From Oscillatoria sp. CS-180 (GTDB lineage Bacteria; Cyanobacteriota; Cyanobacteriia; Phormidesmidales; Phormidesmidaceae), in NCBI RefSeq assembly GCF_028330965.1, contig NZ_JAQMUB010000019.1:62001-126000 (forward strand): a stretch of DNA of 64,000 nt, given 5' to 3'. The position numbers and the translations under genes are program-made. Below the pieces are notes generated by a model that saw nothing but the letters and a program-made list of their open reading frames with translations, was not told the origin of the DNA and did not search any database. Position 1 is the stretch's first letter; each line of letters begins with the position of its first letter. Positions 18,438-27,339 of this stretch are shown here, piece after piece.

Positions 18438-18601
18438 AGGCGTGCTTAACGCAACTTCATTAATCTAGCACAGAAGGGTTCATTACTGAACATCTTGCAC
18501 TGACCGATTGAACAAAACCCTGACGTGTAGAGGAACATACATTGGAGTCAGCACACTCCATTTCCTATTCCCTGTTTCTCAATCTCTAAGACACTGAGAT
18601 G

Positions 18602-18731
18602 TATAGCCGTCGCCAGTTCCGTTAGGACAAGACGGCGAGCCATCTAGCGACGCGCTAAGCACCCGGATGCTAATAGATGCACAAGCCTAGATGGCTAAAG
18701 CGATACTTCACCAAGCGGCACAGGGCTATAG
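18602..18731 (+). repeat. TATAGCC repeat family, longest copy
   Basis: It starts TATAGCCGTCGCCAGTTCC, runs through GGACAAGACGGCGAGCC and GCTAAGCACCCGGATGC, and ends GGGCTATAG, so both ends show a TATAGCC/GGCTATA terminal inverted repeat. Copies or fragments also occur at 1746, 12428, 25206, 28345, 39070, 44821, 48835 and 49070. No coding capacity; it lies in the 3' flank of the LysM-M23 gene. Confidence 0.8.
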
Positions 18732-18736
18732 ATAAA

Positions 18737-18767
18737 CAAAAGGGAAGACGCGATCGCGCCTTCCCTT
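18737..18767 (-). terminator. Terminator of the LysM-M23 gene
   Basis: AAGGGAAG (18740-18747) pairs with CTTCCCTT (18760-18767) around a HIP1 core; on the minus strand the stem is followed by TTTTGTTT. It lies 29 bases after the stop of the peptidase gene. Confidence 0.8.
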
Positions 18768-18795
18768 CGAAAACCTATCACTGGTCAAAATTGCG

Positions 18796-20811
18796 TTAAC
18801 GGTTCGGCAAATAAGCCATTGGATTAACCGTTCCCTGGTCAGGAAGGTGAATCTCAAAGTGGAGGTGAGGACCTGTGCTGTATCCAGTACTCCCCATCTC
18901 AGCAATTTGCTGACCTTGACGGACCTGTTGCCCTGCACTGACTAACAACTGACTGTTGTGAGCGTAGCGAGTCATGCTGCCATCTGGGTGGCGCACATCA
19001 ATCAGCTTGCCGTAGCCACCAGAGTTCCATCCTGAGCGCTCTACAACACCTGGACCAGCGGCGTAAATGGGTGTACCCACTGGACCAGCAATATCAACAC
19101 CACGGTGCATCCGTCCCCAGCGGTAGCCGTAACCAGAAGTTAAAACGCCGTGAGCAGGCCAAATATACCCGTCAAAACGATCTGGAGCTTCAGGCAGGTA
19201 CTCATCCTGGGGGGGGAGCACAGGCATATCAGGAGAAACCACCCGACCTTCAGGAGTCTCGATGATGGGGGCATACACCTCTGAACCCAAAGGTGCTGCT
19301 GCCAGTAGCTCCTCAGCGAGAAGCGGATCTACATCCAGTTCAACACTGGAATCTAAATCTGCTGCATCGGAGAACTGAGGATTGATAATATCTTCCTCAG
19401 GAAAAGCCGAACCATCAGCCTCTAATTGAGCGTTCTCTACCGCAGCCAACTCTTCTGGCTCAAAAACCTCAACTAGTTGACTCGAATATCGCTCAGCCGT
19501 GTCAGACGTTACGTCCAACTGAGAACGAGTAGCTTCCGCAACATCGGATAAGAGACCTTCTACAAACGGATCGGTCACCACAGCCTCGGTCGTCTCCGCA
19601 GGTTCTGAAAAAGACGCCTCATTTAAACCCGTAGACTTCTCAAAGGCGACCAATTCATCCACTGGGAAATCGTCAACGGTCTCGCTCTCAGTGGTCGGGA
19701 CGATCGCAGTAGTAGCAGATTCTTGCTCACTTTCACGAATTGCTTCGAACGCAACATCCGCTGGGATAACAAGTTCATCGCCCGAGACAATAAAGTTCGG
19801 ATTGGATAGCTGGTTGACCTGCTGTAGATTATCAGGCTCCACACCATAGCTGCGAGCGATAGACCAGAGGGTTTCACCCGAGCTTACGTGGTGAACTAGC
19901 TCACGCTCCTCAGTAGCCGCAGGAACGATCGCGAGGGACGGAACCTCCGCAGCTTTGCCATCTGACTCGTTTGAAAGCCGCGCCTCAAGTGAAAACGTGG
20001 ATTCAGTAGAGGTCGATGCAGTTGGCATCTCTAGCGATGGAACAGCTTCCGCTTTCGCCTCTGGCTCAAAGTCAGTGGTTGGTGAGTCTGGCACAGGTAC
20101 GCTGACTTCAGATAACTGGATCCCCTCAGCACTGGAAGCAGCAGTCTCAACAGACCGATTAGCTTCAAGTTCAGGCTGTTGAGCTTCCAAAAATTCTGAC
20201 AAAGTAGAAGGAGAAGCTTTAGCTTCTTCAACAGACTCACTCAACTGCGGGACATCAACAACGCTTTCCTGAGGGTTAGCAAGGGCAACAATCGTCTCTT
20301 CAGACTGAGCCACATCTTCTTCAACCTCCACCGTTGGAGAAGAATCAGCTACAGGAGATAGCTGCGTCGTGGCCGGCGTAGACCGTGCGATCGCAGGAAC
20401 CTTCAACACCTGTCCGGCTTGAATAACTTGGTCCTCGCCGATACCATTAGCCGACTTGATGTCGCTAACGGTTACGCCATGATGCTTTGCAATGTCCCAA
20501 ATTGTTTCACCGACAGAAACAGTATGGTAAGTCGCTGATGCGCCTTCAGGCCTAGCTGACCCAAAAGAGGGTAATGGGCTGGGGGCATTAGTGACAGATG
20601 GCAAAGCGGCTAAGTGCGTTGAGTCAACAGCCTCAGCACTTGATATAAAAGAACCAGCAGCACCGATAGAGAGTGCAAGGCTGAGTACCGTAAACGAGGT
20701 ACGAACCTTTCGACCCGTTTCGATACTTCCTTGAGTGCTTTGAAAAGGAACCAAAGGACTCAACTGACTCTGCGTGTCCGGGATAAACTCCTGAGTAAAA
20801 ACAGGGCTCAA
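18796..20811 (-). CDS. LysM-LysM-M23 peptidoglycan endopeptidase (NlpD-like)
   Basis: About 671 residues. A short cytoplasmic N-terminus is followed by one membrane helix or uncleaved signal (SFTVLSLALSIGAAGSF, about residues 38-60), then two LysM domains (HTVSVGETIWDIAKHHGVTV and HHVSSGETLWSIARSYGVEP) separated by about 170 residues of acidic Ser/Glu-rich linker, a second long acidic linker, and a C-terminal M23 domain. M23 zinc ligands are visible in HRGVDIAGP and GPHLHFEIHLP. It cuts or activates cutting of peptidoglycan cross-links. The frame opens at an ATG at 20862, but the TTG at 20811 has AGGAGG eight bases upstream, so I prefer it; the extra 17 codons would overlap a structured leader. 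Confidence 0.85.
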   Translation of the reverse strand: MSPVFTQEFIPDTQSQLSPLVPFQSTQGSIETGRKVRTSFTVLSLALSIGAAGSFISSAEAVDSTHLAALPSVTNAPSPLPSFGSARPEGASATYHTVSVGETIWDIAKHHGVTVSDIKSANGIGEDQVIQAGQVLKVPAIARSTPATTQLSPVADSSPTVEVEEDVAQSEETIVALANPQESVVDVPQLSESVEEAKASPSTLSEFLEAQQPELEANRSVETAASSAEGIQLSEVSVPVPDSPTTDFEPEAKAEAVPSLEMPTASTSTESTFSLEARLSNESDGKAAEVPSLAIVPAATEERELVHHVSSGETLWSIARSYGVEPDNLQQVNQLSNPNFIVSGDELVIPADVAFEAIRESEQESATTAIVPTTESETVDDFPVDELVAFEKSTGLNEASFSEPAETTEAVVTDPFVEGLLSDVAEATRSQLDVTSDTAERYSSQLVEVFEPEELAAVENAQLEADGSAFPEEDIINPQFSDAADLDSSVELDVDPLLAEELLAAAPLGSEVYAPIIETPEGRVVSPDMPVLPPQDEYLPEAPDRFDGYIWPAHGVLTSGYGYRWGRMHRGVDIAGPVGTPIYAAGPGVVERSGWNSGGYGKLIDVRHPDGSMTRYAHNSQLLVSAGQQVRQGQQIAEMGSTGYSTGPHLHFEIHLPDQGTVNPMAYLPNR

Positions 20812-21545
20812 AGGATAATCCTCCTCATAACCAGAGCTCGACAGCTTCTTGGGGCATCCCACCGTTGGGAAAACTCAGCTGAACTGAGTTTGCTCCAGAA
20901 GCTAAGGCCATGTCCACAATCCTCGTGGGAGCAAATTAGCTTCGAGAGCTAAAGATACACCGCCTGTCAGATTTAAGCAAGTTTACATTTGCCGAACAAA
21001 TCAGCAAGAAAACCTAGATCACTCATACTTAAATCTTGCTCCTTTTGATGCGTAAAAACCCTGAAATGTCTTCATAGGAGCGATTTTGTCTGCCCCCTTA
21101 CTCTGATTGTCAAAGACTGAGAACCTTTATCAGGAAAATTTGCCTAAAAGACCTGATAATGTTTGCAGGCATTGCAAAGCATGTAGTCGAAAGCCTTTCC
21201 CAAAGGGACTTTCATGAAATGCATACTTGAGCCGAAGTGATACCTAAAGCCCCTATTGATGTTGGGACAGTTAGTAAAGCAACCCATATAGGACCAACCC
21301 ATTTCGCAAATATATTTGAGCAATAGATGATAGAAAATTCTTATTTCTCGACCTACGGATTTGTATCCCAGCGTACTAAGCTCTGACTCCGTTTGTCGTT
21401 CCAGCCTTCACGAGAAAGGAATCGACCAATCTCCGTAAAATCACTTGAATTAAGAATGTAATTTCGATAGCTTTCGAGTGATGCACTACTGCACAACTCA
21501 CTGGTTAAGTGACTCTTATATCAAAGAAGCACTGACAGACTATAT
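20812..21545 (-). promoter_or_regulatory. Long leader of the LysM-M23 gene with competing hairpins
   Basis: On the minus strand, GAAGCTAA (20943-20936) and TTTGCTCC (20935-20928) are followed 22 bases later by their perfect complements TTAGCTTC (20905-20898) and GGAGCAAA (20896-20889), interleaved A-B-A'-B'. Directly after comes AAACTCAG/CTGAGTTT (20891-20871) followed by TTTTCCC, a terminator-like hairpin that overlaps B'. This is attenuator or riboswitch-like; I do not recognise a known consensus. The remaining 600 bases upstream hold no gene. Confidence 0.5.
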
Positions 21546-22001
21546 CTATAGATAAGTCTGTCGTAGACTTTCAAAAAGTCCAATGGCTACGCTCGATGAC
21601 AGGTTCAGACTACGAACACTGGGCTGAGCCATGGGAATACGAACAGTGACATCACAGGCTGCAAGCATTTCTTGCGTCAATCCAGCTGTCTCCTTCCCAA
21701 AAATTAACCAGTCGTCATGATGGTAAACAATGTCTACATAACTCTTTGTTCCTGAAGTGCTGAACCCAATCAAAGCGGTACCTGTCTGACGCGCGGTTTT
21801 CAGGAACAGCTGCCACGAATCATGCAAATGTAAATCGACATAGGGCCAATAGTCGAGTCCAGCCCGCTTGAGGTAGCGATCGCTCAACTCAAACCCCAGA
21901 GGCTGCACAAGGTGCAGTTCAGTTTTAGTCGCTGCGCAGGTTCGAGCAATATTGCCTGTATTGGGTGGGATCTCCGGATGAACTAGAACAACTTTAGGCA
22001 T
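21546..22001 (-). CDS. trmL: tRNA (cytidine/uridine-34 2'-O)-methyltransferase TrmL
   Basis: A 151-residue SpoU/TrmD-fold (SPOUT) methyltransferase that 2'-O-methylates the wobble base of leucine tRNAs. The start VVLVHPEIPPNTGNIARTCA, the middle GFELSDRYLKRAGLDYW, and the knot motifs DDWLIFGKETAGL and VRIPMAQPSVRSLNLSSSVA are classic TrmL. It is short, without an extra RNA-binding domain, as expected. The frame begins at a TTG at 22043, but the ATG at 22001 starts the family domain exactly. A stand-alone gene between two spacers. Confidence 0.93.
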   Translation of the reverse strand: MPKVVLVHPEIPPNTGNIARTCAATKTELHLVQPLGFELSDRYLKRAGLDYWPYVDLHLHDSWQLFLKTARQTGTALIGFSTSGTKSYVDIVYHHDDWLIFGKETAGLTQEMLAACDVTVRIPMAQPSVRSLNLSSSVAIGLFESLRQTYL

Positions 22002-22271
22002 TGTGAAGTTAGTGGCATTTCTCACAGTGTAGAGTGATGGCAAGATAACCCTACTAGAGTCAAGCCATTCATCTCGAAGCTTTGATGGACTAAGGGCTGC
22101 AAACCATTAACCTATGTTGTTGATAGGGACACAGTAGAGTTGATGGCCCAAGCTTTCTACCGTTGATTGAACAATGGGTTCCAAGGACCTATCTATAGAA
22201 ATTGTTAATAACTCCTGATTTTGCCGGTTTGCTTCACCGTATCTTCATCTATCAAGAGCGGACAATATGCT

Positions 22272-23423
22272 TTAGGCGAGACAAGGCAAACAGAGTTCCT
22301 CCGCCAACATTTGGTCTTGCTGTTCCGCTTCATCAACTGCCCTAGAGATAATAGTTGGAACGCTGAAACCTTGCTCATGGAGGGCCAACCAGCGCTGAGC
22401 TTCGTTACCGTTTTCTAGAATCTTGCTGATAGGCGTTAGGAAGCAGCCGAAGCCATTTTGGTGAGCAATGGGCCACAGCGTTTCGTACAAGTCTTGAATC
22501 CAGTGTCTAGCTGTTAAGGGGCGACCGTCATACCAATGATGAACTTGGGCATCGAGGCTGCTCTTGGCGACAGCCTTTTCATTGGCATCAGCTATTTTGA
22601 TGAGGTCATCTGCTCGACTAGTTTTGTTGAGCTGACTGGCAGTCAATGGATCTAAAAGCGGATCCGCCATCATCTGTAGAAGACGAGCTTCCAACAGCGC
22701 TGTGATGGCAAGCAAATGAAGCGGGTTAATAACTAAATCACAAATACGCAACTCCAAACGGTTGAGGCAATAAGGGCGGCGATCGCCATTAGGACGCACA
22801 GAACTCCACAAATGTCGCACGTTTCGCATCGCACCCGCTGCCAATTGGGCCTCCATCCAGTCGATATGATGCTGATGACTGGTAAAGAGTGGGACCACTT
22901 TAGGCGTTTTCGGAAACAGACTCCAACGAGTAGAGTGTTGTCCGGTTACAGCTCCGGCAAGAAACGGAGATGAGGCTGTTAGGGCCAAGTACAGCGAAGC
23001 CTCCATGTGAATCAGGCGACAAGCCCGCATCAGCGTTTCTGGATCAGAAATACCAATATTGATGTGAATGCTGGCAGTAACCACATCCGTATGATACGTC
23101 TGTTCAATAAACGTATGGTAGGGATTCTGTGGGTCTGAGCGATAAAACGTTTGAGTATCGCCTAAAGACAAGGTGCTGCCGGGAATCAGTGTGTAGTTGC
23201 CCAGTGTCTTTAAGTAGCTACGCAGTGTTTGTCGAGGTCGAACCAATTCACACAGAAGCTGCTCATATCGCTTAAGCGGAGCCGTCGTATATTCCACATT
23301 ACGAGCATCGGGTTCTCGAACAAAACCGTCTAAATTAGCGACGATGCGATCAGAAAACCCTACGATTTCACCCGTCGGCGTTCCGGTATAGATTTCGACT
23401 TCAAACCCTTTCGATAGCGTCAC
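22272..23423 (-). CDS. gshA: Glutamate-cysteine ligase, cyanobacterial type
   Basis: A 383-residue ATP-dependent ligase making gamma-glutamylcysteine, the first step of glutathione synthesis. It belongs to the cyanobacterial GshA group: KGFEVEIYTGTPTGEIVGFS, the NVEYTTAPLKRYEQLL segment, SIHINIGISDPETLMRA with conserved His, and the arginine-rich RPYCLNRLELRICDLVINPL. The length fits the family. The start is a GTG at 23423 with GAGAGAG upstream. A tRNA-Ala gene follows upstream on the same strand, but spacing suggests separate transcription. Confidence 0.93.
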   Translation of the reverse strand: MTLSKGFEVEIYTGTPTGEIVGFSDRIVANLDGFVREPDARNVEYTTAPLKRYEQLLCELVRPRQTLRSYLKTLGNYTLIPGSTLSLGDTQTFYRSDPQNPYHTFIEQTYHTDVVTASIHINIGISDPETLMRACRLIHMEASLYLALTASSPFLAGAVTGQHSTRWSLFPKTPKVVPLFTSHQHHIDWMEAQLAAGAMRNVRHLWSSVRPNGDRRPYCLNRLELRICDLVINPLHLLAITALLEARLLQMMADPLLDPLTASQLNKTSRADDLIKIADANEKAVAKSSLDAQVHHWYDGRPLTARHWIQDLYETLWPIAHQNGFGCFLTPISKILENGNEAQRWLALHEQGFSVPTIISRAVDEAEQQDQMLAEELCLPCLA

Positions 23424-23665
23424 TGAGTTCTCTCTCTAGAAGACCTATATCTATTTAATAGTATTGAGAGAGCCTGAGTTCTGCCTGAGGAGACATCTTT
23501 ACTAACGTCGGCATTCATGCCATCGAAATGTCCATCTGCGCAAAATCGCAACAGCCTTATCAGATAGGCAACCCACTATAAGGACGCGCTGGCACCTTGC
23601 ATGGAACAGTGGATCAAGCACTCAGCAAGTCAACAAGTTGACCTTGCCAATCTCGAATTAGGGAA

Positions 23666-23738
23666 TGGAGCTAAGCGGATTCGAACCGCTGACCCCTTGA
23701 ATGCCATTCAAGTGCTCTACCAACTGAGCTATAGCCCC
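23666..23738 (-). tRNA. tRNA-Ala (GGC)
   Basis: 73 bases: GGGGCTA acceptor paired with TAGCTCC (one G-T pair), D-stem GCTC/GAGC, anticodon stem CTTGA/TCAAG with loop ATGGCAT (anticodon GGC), T-arm AGCGG/CCGCT with TTCGAAT. CCA is not encoded. Confidence 0.96.
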
Positions 23739-23866
23739 AAGCAATGCGTTCATTATCTTGCCTTGCTGAAGTTGTCGCCGTCAAGCTCTACAGATAAGTT
23801 AACGACGCTATTTCTGTGAAACAGGTTAGAGTCAGGGCAGTGAACTCATTTGCACTGCGCTTAAGT

Positions 23867-24940
23867 ATGGCATCTCCTGGATCTTCTGAAAATCAATCTG
23901 TCGACATAGACGTCTTGACTACTCAGCTGCGCCGCAAACAAGGAAATTGGGTTGAATGGGGTAAAGCTTGCCAGCTGTTGCAAAAGAGCGGTATGAACCC
24001 TCAAAAGATTTTTGAAGAGACGGGTTTTGAGCCAACGCATCAAAACCAAGTCATTGTTGGCTCTCAGGTTTATGGTTCTTTGGTTGCGGCTGGTGCAATG
24101 GAAGCCGTACAGTCCCATTTTCAGCAGCGAGGAAGCGATATTTTGTATGAGCTGCGGATTTTGGCTCAGCGCGATCGCGCCCGTGCTGCGGAACTTGCTT
24201 TTAATCAAGGATTGGATGCTGACTCTATTAAAGATGTGGCAAAAGCACTCAAGGAATTTTCCTACTTCAAGGAACCGCCGTCTGGTTTTGAAGATACGGC
24301 TGGCGATGCTGTAGCTCACAATTACTGGAAGTTAGCTCGACAGCAATCGGATCTACAGTCGCGATCGCGGCTGATTGCCCAGGCTCTACGGTTTGCGACA
24401 AGTGACAGTGCCCGTGAGCAGATCGAGAAACTCCTGACGGATTTCAGCGTTGTTAAATCTCGTCCTGCGCCAACCCTGCCGACTTACCGATTAGAAACGG
24501 ATTCTGAGCTTCCAGTCGTGATTCCTCTGGCCGGTGAACTACCGCTGAGCATTGAAGACTTTCAGCAAGTTCCTGTCATAGTGCCCGAAGAGACCTTTGG
24601 CATCGTCCGGCACAACGGACCTGGAGCATGGGCACCCATTCCAGGCTGGCAAGTGGTTCTCCAGGCGGAAGACCCAATTGGCATTTTAGCGAAGCCCCAT
24701 CAGCTGCCTAACGTGCAAAATCCTGATAATCCCGAAATTGTGATGCTGATTGTTGATCGCGCTCAGCGTAACTGGAACGCTGACAATTATTTCTTGACGA
24801 ACCAAGACGGCATGGTTGCCATTGAGTGGTTTGCAGAGACTCCCGAAACCAAACTTCTGGGTAAGCTGCTCATTGTCATGCGACCGAAGAAAATCTTGGA
24901 CGAAAGCTACACTCGTGAACTGTTTCAATTTGAGGAGTAA
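23867..24940 (+). CDS. raf1: Rubisco accumulation factor 1
   Basis: A 357-residue chaperone that gathers RbcL dimers into the Rubisco L8 core. The alpha-domain (about 20-200) has QLRRKQGNWVEWGKACQLLQ, IFEETGFEP, LYELRILAQRDRARAAELA and FSYFKEPPSGFEDTAGDAVA. The beta-domain (about 215-350) has GPGAWAPIPGWQVVLQAEDP and GMVAIEWFAETPET, both typical of cyanobacterial Raf1. The frame opens at a GTG at 23816, but the ATG at 23867 gives the usual family length and drops a non-conserved tail; ribosome sites are weak for both. A small gene follows after 8 bases. Confidence 0.93.
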   Translation: MASPGSSENQSVDIDVLTTQLRRKQGNWVEWGKACQLLQKSGMNPQKIFEETGFEPTHQNQVIVGSQVYGSLVAAGAMEAVQSHFQQRGSDILYELRILAQRDRARAAELAFNQGLDADSIKDVAKALKEFSYFKEPPSGFEDTAGDAVAHNYWKLARQQSDLQSRSRLIAQALRFATSDSAREQIEKLLTDFSVVKSRPAPTLPTYRLETDSELPVVIPLAGELPLSIEDFQQVPVIVPEETFGIVRHNGPGAWAPIPGWQVVLQAEDPIGILAKPHQLPNVQNPDNPEIVMLIVDRAQRNWNADNYFLTNQDGMVAIEWFAETPETKLLGKLLIVMRPKKILDESYTRELFQFEE

Positions 24941-24948
24941 GATGTCTC

Positions 24949-25173
24949 ATGCCATTAGAACGTCGCCTCTCTCGCGCCATGTTTTTGGAAACCGAAGTCG
25001 TAGAACTCCGGCAGATGTGCTTGACTCCAGGACGGATGTTTGAGCCCGGCAAATATCTTGCAGGCGAACTCCCTGACATTGCTTTTGAGATGGGTCTAGT
25101 GGATAAGCTGCCTCCGGTTAGGGGGCAAAGCGAGGAAATTGGCGATCCACCAGAGCACAATTTGAACGAATAA
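24949..25173 (+). CDS. Small hypothetical protein downstream of raf1
   Basis: 74 residues starting 8 bases after the raf1 stop. A GAGGAG lies about ten bases before the ATG, inside the end of raf1, so it is translated from the same message. The N-terminal half (RRLSRAMFLETEVVELRQMC, LTPGRMFEPGKYLAGELPDI) looks like a compact helical domain; the C-terminal 20 residues are polar and probably disordered. I do not recognise a family. Coupling to raf1 suggests an accessory in carbon fixation, but that is inference only. Confidence 0.65.
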   Translation: MPLERRLSRAMFLETEVVELRQMCLTPGRMFEPGKYLAGELPDIAFEMGLVDKLPPVRGQSEEIGDPPEHNLNE

Positions 25174-25205
25174 AACGAGAAGACATCAGGTGTATACAAC
25201 CCAGA

Positions 25206-25258
25206 TAAGCCTAGATGGCTTGCCGTCTTGTCCTAATGGAATTGTTGATGGCTATACC
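25206..25258 (-). repeat. TATAGCC repeat family, short copy
   Basis: GCCTAGATGGCTTGCCGTCTTGTCC...GATGGCTATA matches the core of the long copy in reverse orientation. It sits between the raf1-linked small gene and queA. Confidence 0.7.
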
Positions 25259-25331
25259 CATCAACACAAACCGTCACCTCTAGCTAGGGCAGCCCAAAAT
25301 GCTAGAGCCTTTGCTATTCAAGTGCGCCACG

Positions 25332-26408
25332 TCACTGCCATCCTTCTGGCAAAACCAACATCGCGTCACCAAACGAATAAAATCGATAGCTGCTACGTAC
25401 GGCTTCTCCATAAAGCTGTAATAGTCGTTTGCGTCCAATCATGGCGCTGACTAGCATCATCAGACTTGATTCTGGCAAGTGAAAGTTCGTCATCAACCCG
25501 TCTAGCACCTGCCACTGATAGCCAGGATAGATAAACAGGTTTGTCTTGCCCTGGAAAGGCTGCAATTCACCTGATTGGGCGGCGCCTTCCAATGCCCGAG
25601 TAACAGTCGTGCCTACTGCAATAACCCGTCCACCTTTTGCTTTGGTTTGGCGAATTGTTTCAACAGTTGTTGTAGAGACATCCAGCCATTCGGCATGCAT
25701 TTTATGCTCAGTAATGGTCTCTGATTCAACAGGACGAAACGTCCCTACGCCCACATGAAGGGTAATGAAAGTATGATCGATGCCTTTTGACTGTAATCGT
25801 TCAAATAATTCTGGAGTGAAATGCAAACCTGCGGTAGGCGCTGCAACGGCTCCTACTTTTTCAGCATAGATCGTTTGGTAGCGATCAGCAGGTGCGGTCG
25901 AATTGGTGATGTAGGGCGGTAAAGGCATCTTGCCTAAGCGATCGCACACCTCATAAAACGACGCTGCTCCAGGAATTGTGAAGTGCAGAATACGACCGTT
26001 CGTCTCCGGATCAGACGCCACAACATCAGCCATTAGCTCGGGCGGTGCACTTGGGTCACCAAAGTGAATCCTAGTCCCAGGTTTCAAACGACGTCCTGGT
26101 TTAACAAGAGCTAACCATTCCAAATGCGATCGCTCTTCTAATAACAAAATCTCCACCGCAGCGCCTTCAGGTTTGCGCCCAAACAGACGAGCAGGCAGCA
26201 CTTTGGTGTCATTGAGGACTAGCAAATCTCCAGGTTGTAACAACTCCGGCAAATCGTAGACATGATTGTGGTTATGGTGAGTCGCGGATGTTATGGTCAG
26301 AAGACGTGCATGATCGCGCGGCTCAACCGGATTTTGAGCAATGCACTCCGACGGCAACTCATAGTGATAAGCCGACAGTTGTAGGTCTAAATGCTCGTAA
26401 TCGCCCAT
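25332..26408 (-). CDS. queA: tRNA S-adenosylmethionine ribosyltransferase-isomerase
   Basis: A 358-residue enzyme that moves ribose from S-adenosylmethionine onto preQ1 in tRNA to form epoxyqueuosine. The N-terminal YHYELPSECIAQNPVEPRDHARLL, FGRKPEGAAVEILLLE and LVKPGRRLKPGT are typical. The C-terminal half has EKVGAVAAPTAGLHFTPELF, FITLHVGVGTFRPVE and MTNFHLPESSLMMLVSA. The frame extends upstream to 26591, but the ATG at 26408 gives the standard start; the longer form would run into the divergent gene at 26522. No other queuosine gene is in the window. Confidence 0.95.
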   Translation of the reverse strand: MGDYEHLDLQLSAYHYELPSECIAQNPVEPRDHARLLTITSATHHNHNHVYDLPELLQPGDLLVLNDTKVLPARLFGRKPEGAAVEILLLEERSHLEWLALVKPGRRLKPGTRIHFGDPSAPPELMADVVASDPETNGRILHFTIPGAASFYEVCDRLGKMPLPPYITNSTAPADRYQTIYAEKVGAVAAPTAGLHFTPELFERLQSKGIDHTFITLHVGVGTFRPVESETITEHKMHAEWLDVSTTTVETIRQTKAKGGRVIAVGTTVTRALEGAAQSGELQPFQGKTNLFIYPGYQWQVLDGLMTNFHLPESSLMMLVSAMIGRKRLLQLYGEAVRSSYRFYSFGDAMLVLPEGWQ

Positions 26409-26521
26409 ATGAGAGAATTTAATTGGGTAGAACCCCTTAGGCAAACCGGGGAGATTCTCAGTAGCTGGAAAAGGTGCCACTACAGACAATAGAACTGTAG
26501 CACCCACCAGAGGGTTCCGAG

Positions 26522-26911
26522 ATGGATTATATCTATCACCTTGCCAATGCCAGTCTGAGTCTTCGAATTGTTGAGCATCTACTGGGAACACCCAAACTAC
26601 CTCTATCTTGGCTGACCGTTATTCACCAAATTGACGGCTGGGTGATCAAAGTAAGAATGCACGATTCCATTGAGGAGCAAGTAGCTGGCGATTTTCGAGC
26701 TTATTTGGATGAGCTAGGAATTCCTTATGAGCCCAATATCCGGTTACGCATGGCACTTTGGGCCTTAGAAACCGGACAATCTCCTGTCGATGTGATGCGC
26801 CGTTATCAGGTTGCAGTGGTTTCCCATGGCAAACCCGATCGCAAAGAGATTGAAGCATTTAGACACCAGTTCGTCATGGGTCTAGGCTATTGTCCAGAAA
26901 CCCTTGCTTAG
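26522..26911 (+). CDS. Conserved hypothetical protein
   Basis: A 129-residue soluble protein I do not recognise by function. It has a start MDYIYHLANASLSLRIVEHL, a tryptophan-rich strand WLTVIHQIDGWVIKVRMHD, then helical YLDELGIPYEPNIRLRMALW with a basic C-terminus. It looks like a compact alpha/beta protein of the cyanobacterial conserved kind. It is divergent from queA with 113 bases between starts, so the two share a promoter region. The presence of a clear frame there also argues for the shorter queA start. Confidence 0.65.
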   Translation: MDYIYHLANASLSLRIVEHLLGTPKLPLSWLTVIHQIDGWVIKVRMHDSIEEQVAGDFRAYLDELGIPYEPNIRLRMALWALETGQSPVDVMRRYQVAVVSHGKPDRKEIEAFRHQFVMGLGYCPETLA

Positions 26912-27339
26912 AATCACGGGACGTGTTTTCAACTTAGCCTTCTAGTTCTTGTCAGCGCTCAAGCAGTCTTGAGTATCGCTCGCGAGGGCTAGGGGGCTTT
27001 ATTAATATCGCTTTAGCCATCTAATGCACTACGGCAGAAATAGGCCCGCTATTCAAATACTGGGAAAGCTTATTTGCCTAGGTTTTGAATTCTGTAGAGC
27101 TTTGCTCTTCTCATTCGCCTTTGGCGTTCTTGAAGAGTAGAGATTTTGCATTTTGAATTCTGCGTGTGCTTTGTCAAAGCTAAGACTTGGAGGATATGCG
27201 AGTCGGATTGATGTTGGGGAAACCCAACAAAATTACTATCAGCTCAACCCTCATTGACGTGGTTCGCTATCTGAGTCCCACCCAACACATTGCAACTCTG
27301 TCATTATTATCAAAAACGTTAGTTGACGGTTCTGACTCT
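26912..27339. other. Spacer with repeat, upstream of Mut7-C gene
   Basis: About 428 bases. A frame is open from 27187, but its first 51 codons lack family character. It holds a 75-bp dispersed repeat (27026-27100) and a CTCTTC...GAAGAG inverted repeat near 27107-27135. Confidence 0.5.
27026..27100 (+). repeat. 75-bp dispersed repeat, copy A
   Basis: GCACTACGGCAGAAATAGGC to TTTTGAATTCTG. The reverse complement of 29545-29619 matches it closely, including CTGGGAAAGCTTATTTGCC. The two copies are inverted and 2.5 kb apart, bracketing the Mut7-C, nucleotidyltransferase and DUF4388 genes. Confidence 0.7.

Noticed and set aside
25332-26591. Long form of QueA starting at 26591
   Set aside because: The added 61 residues are not QueA-like and overlap the divergent gene at 26522.
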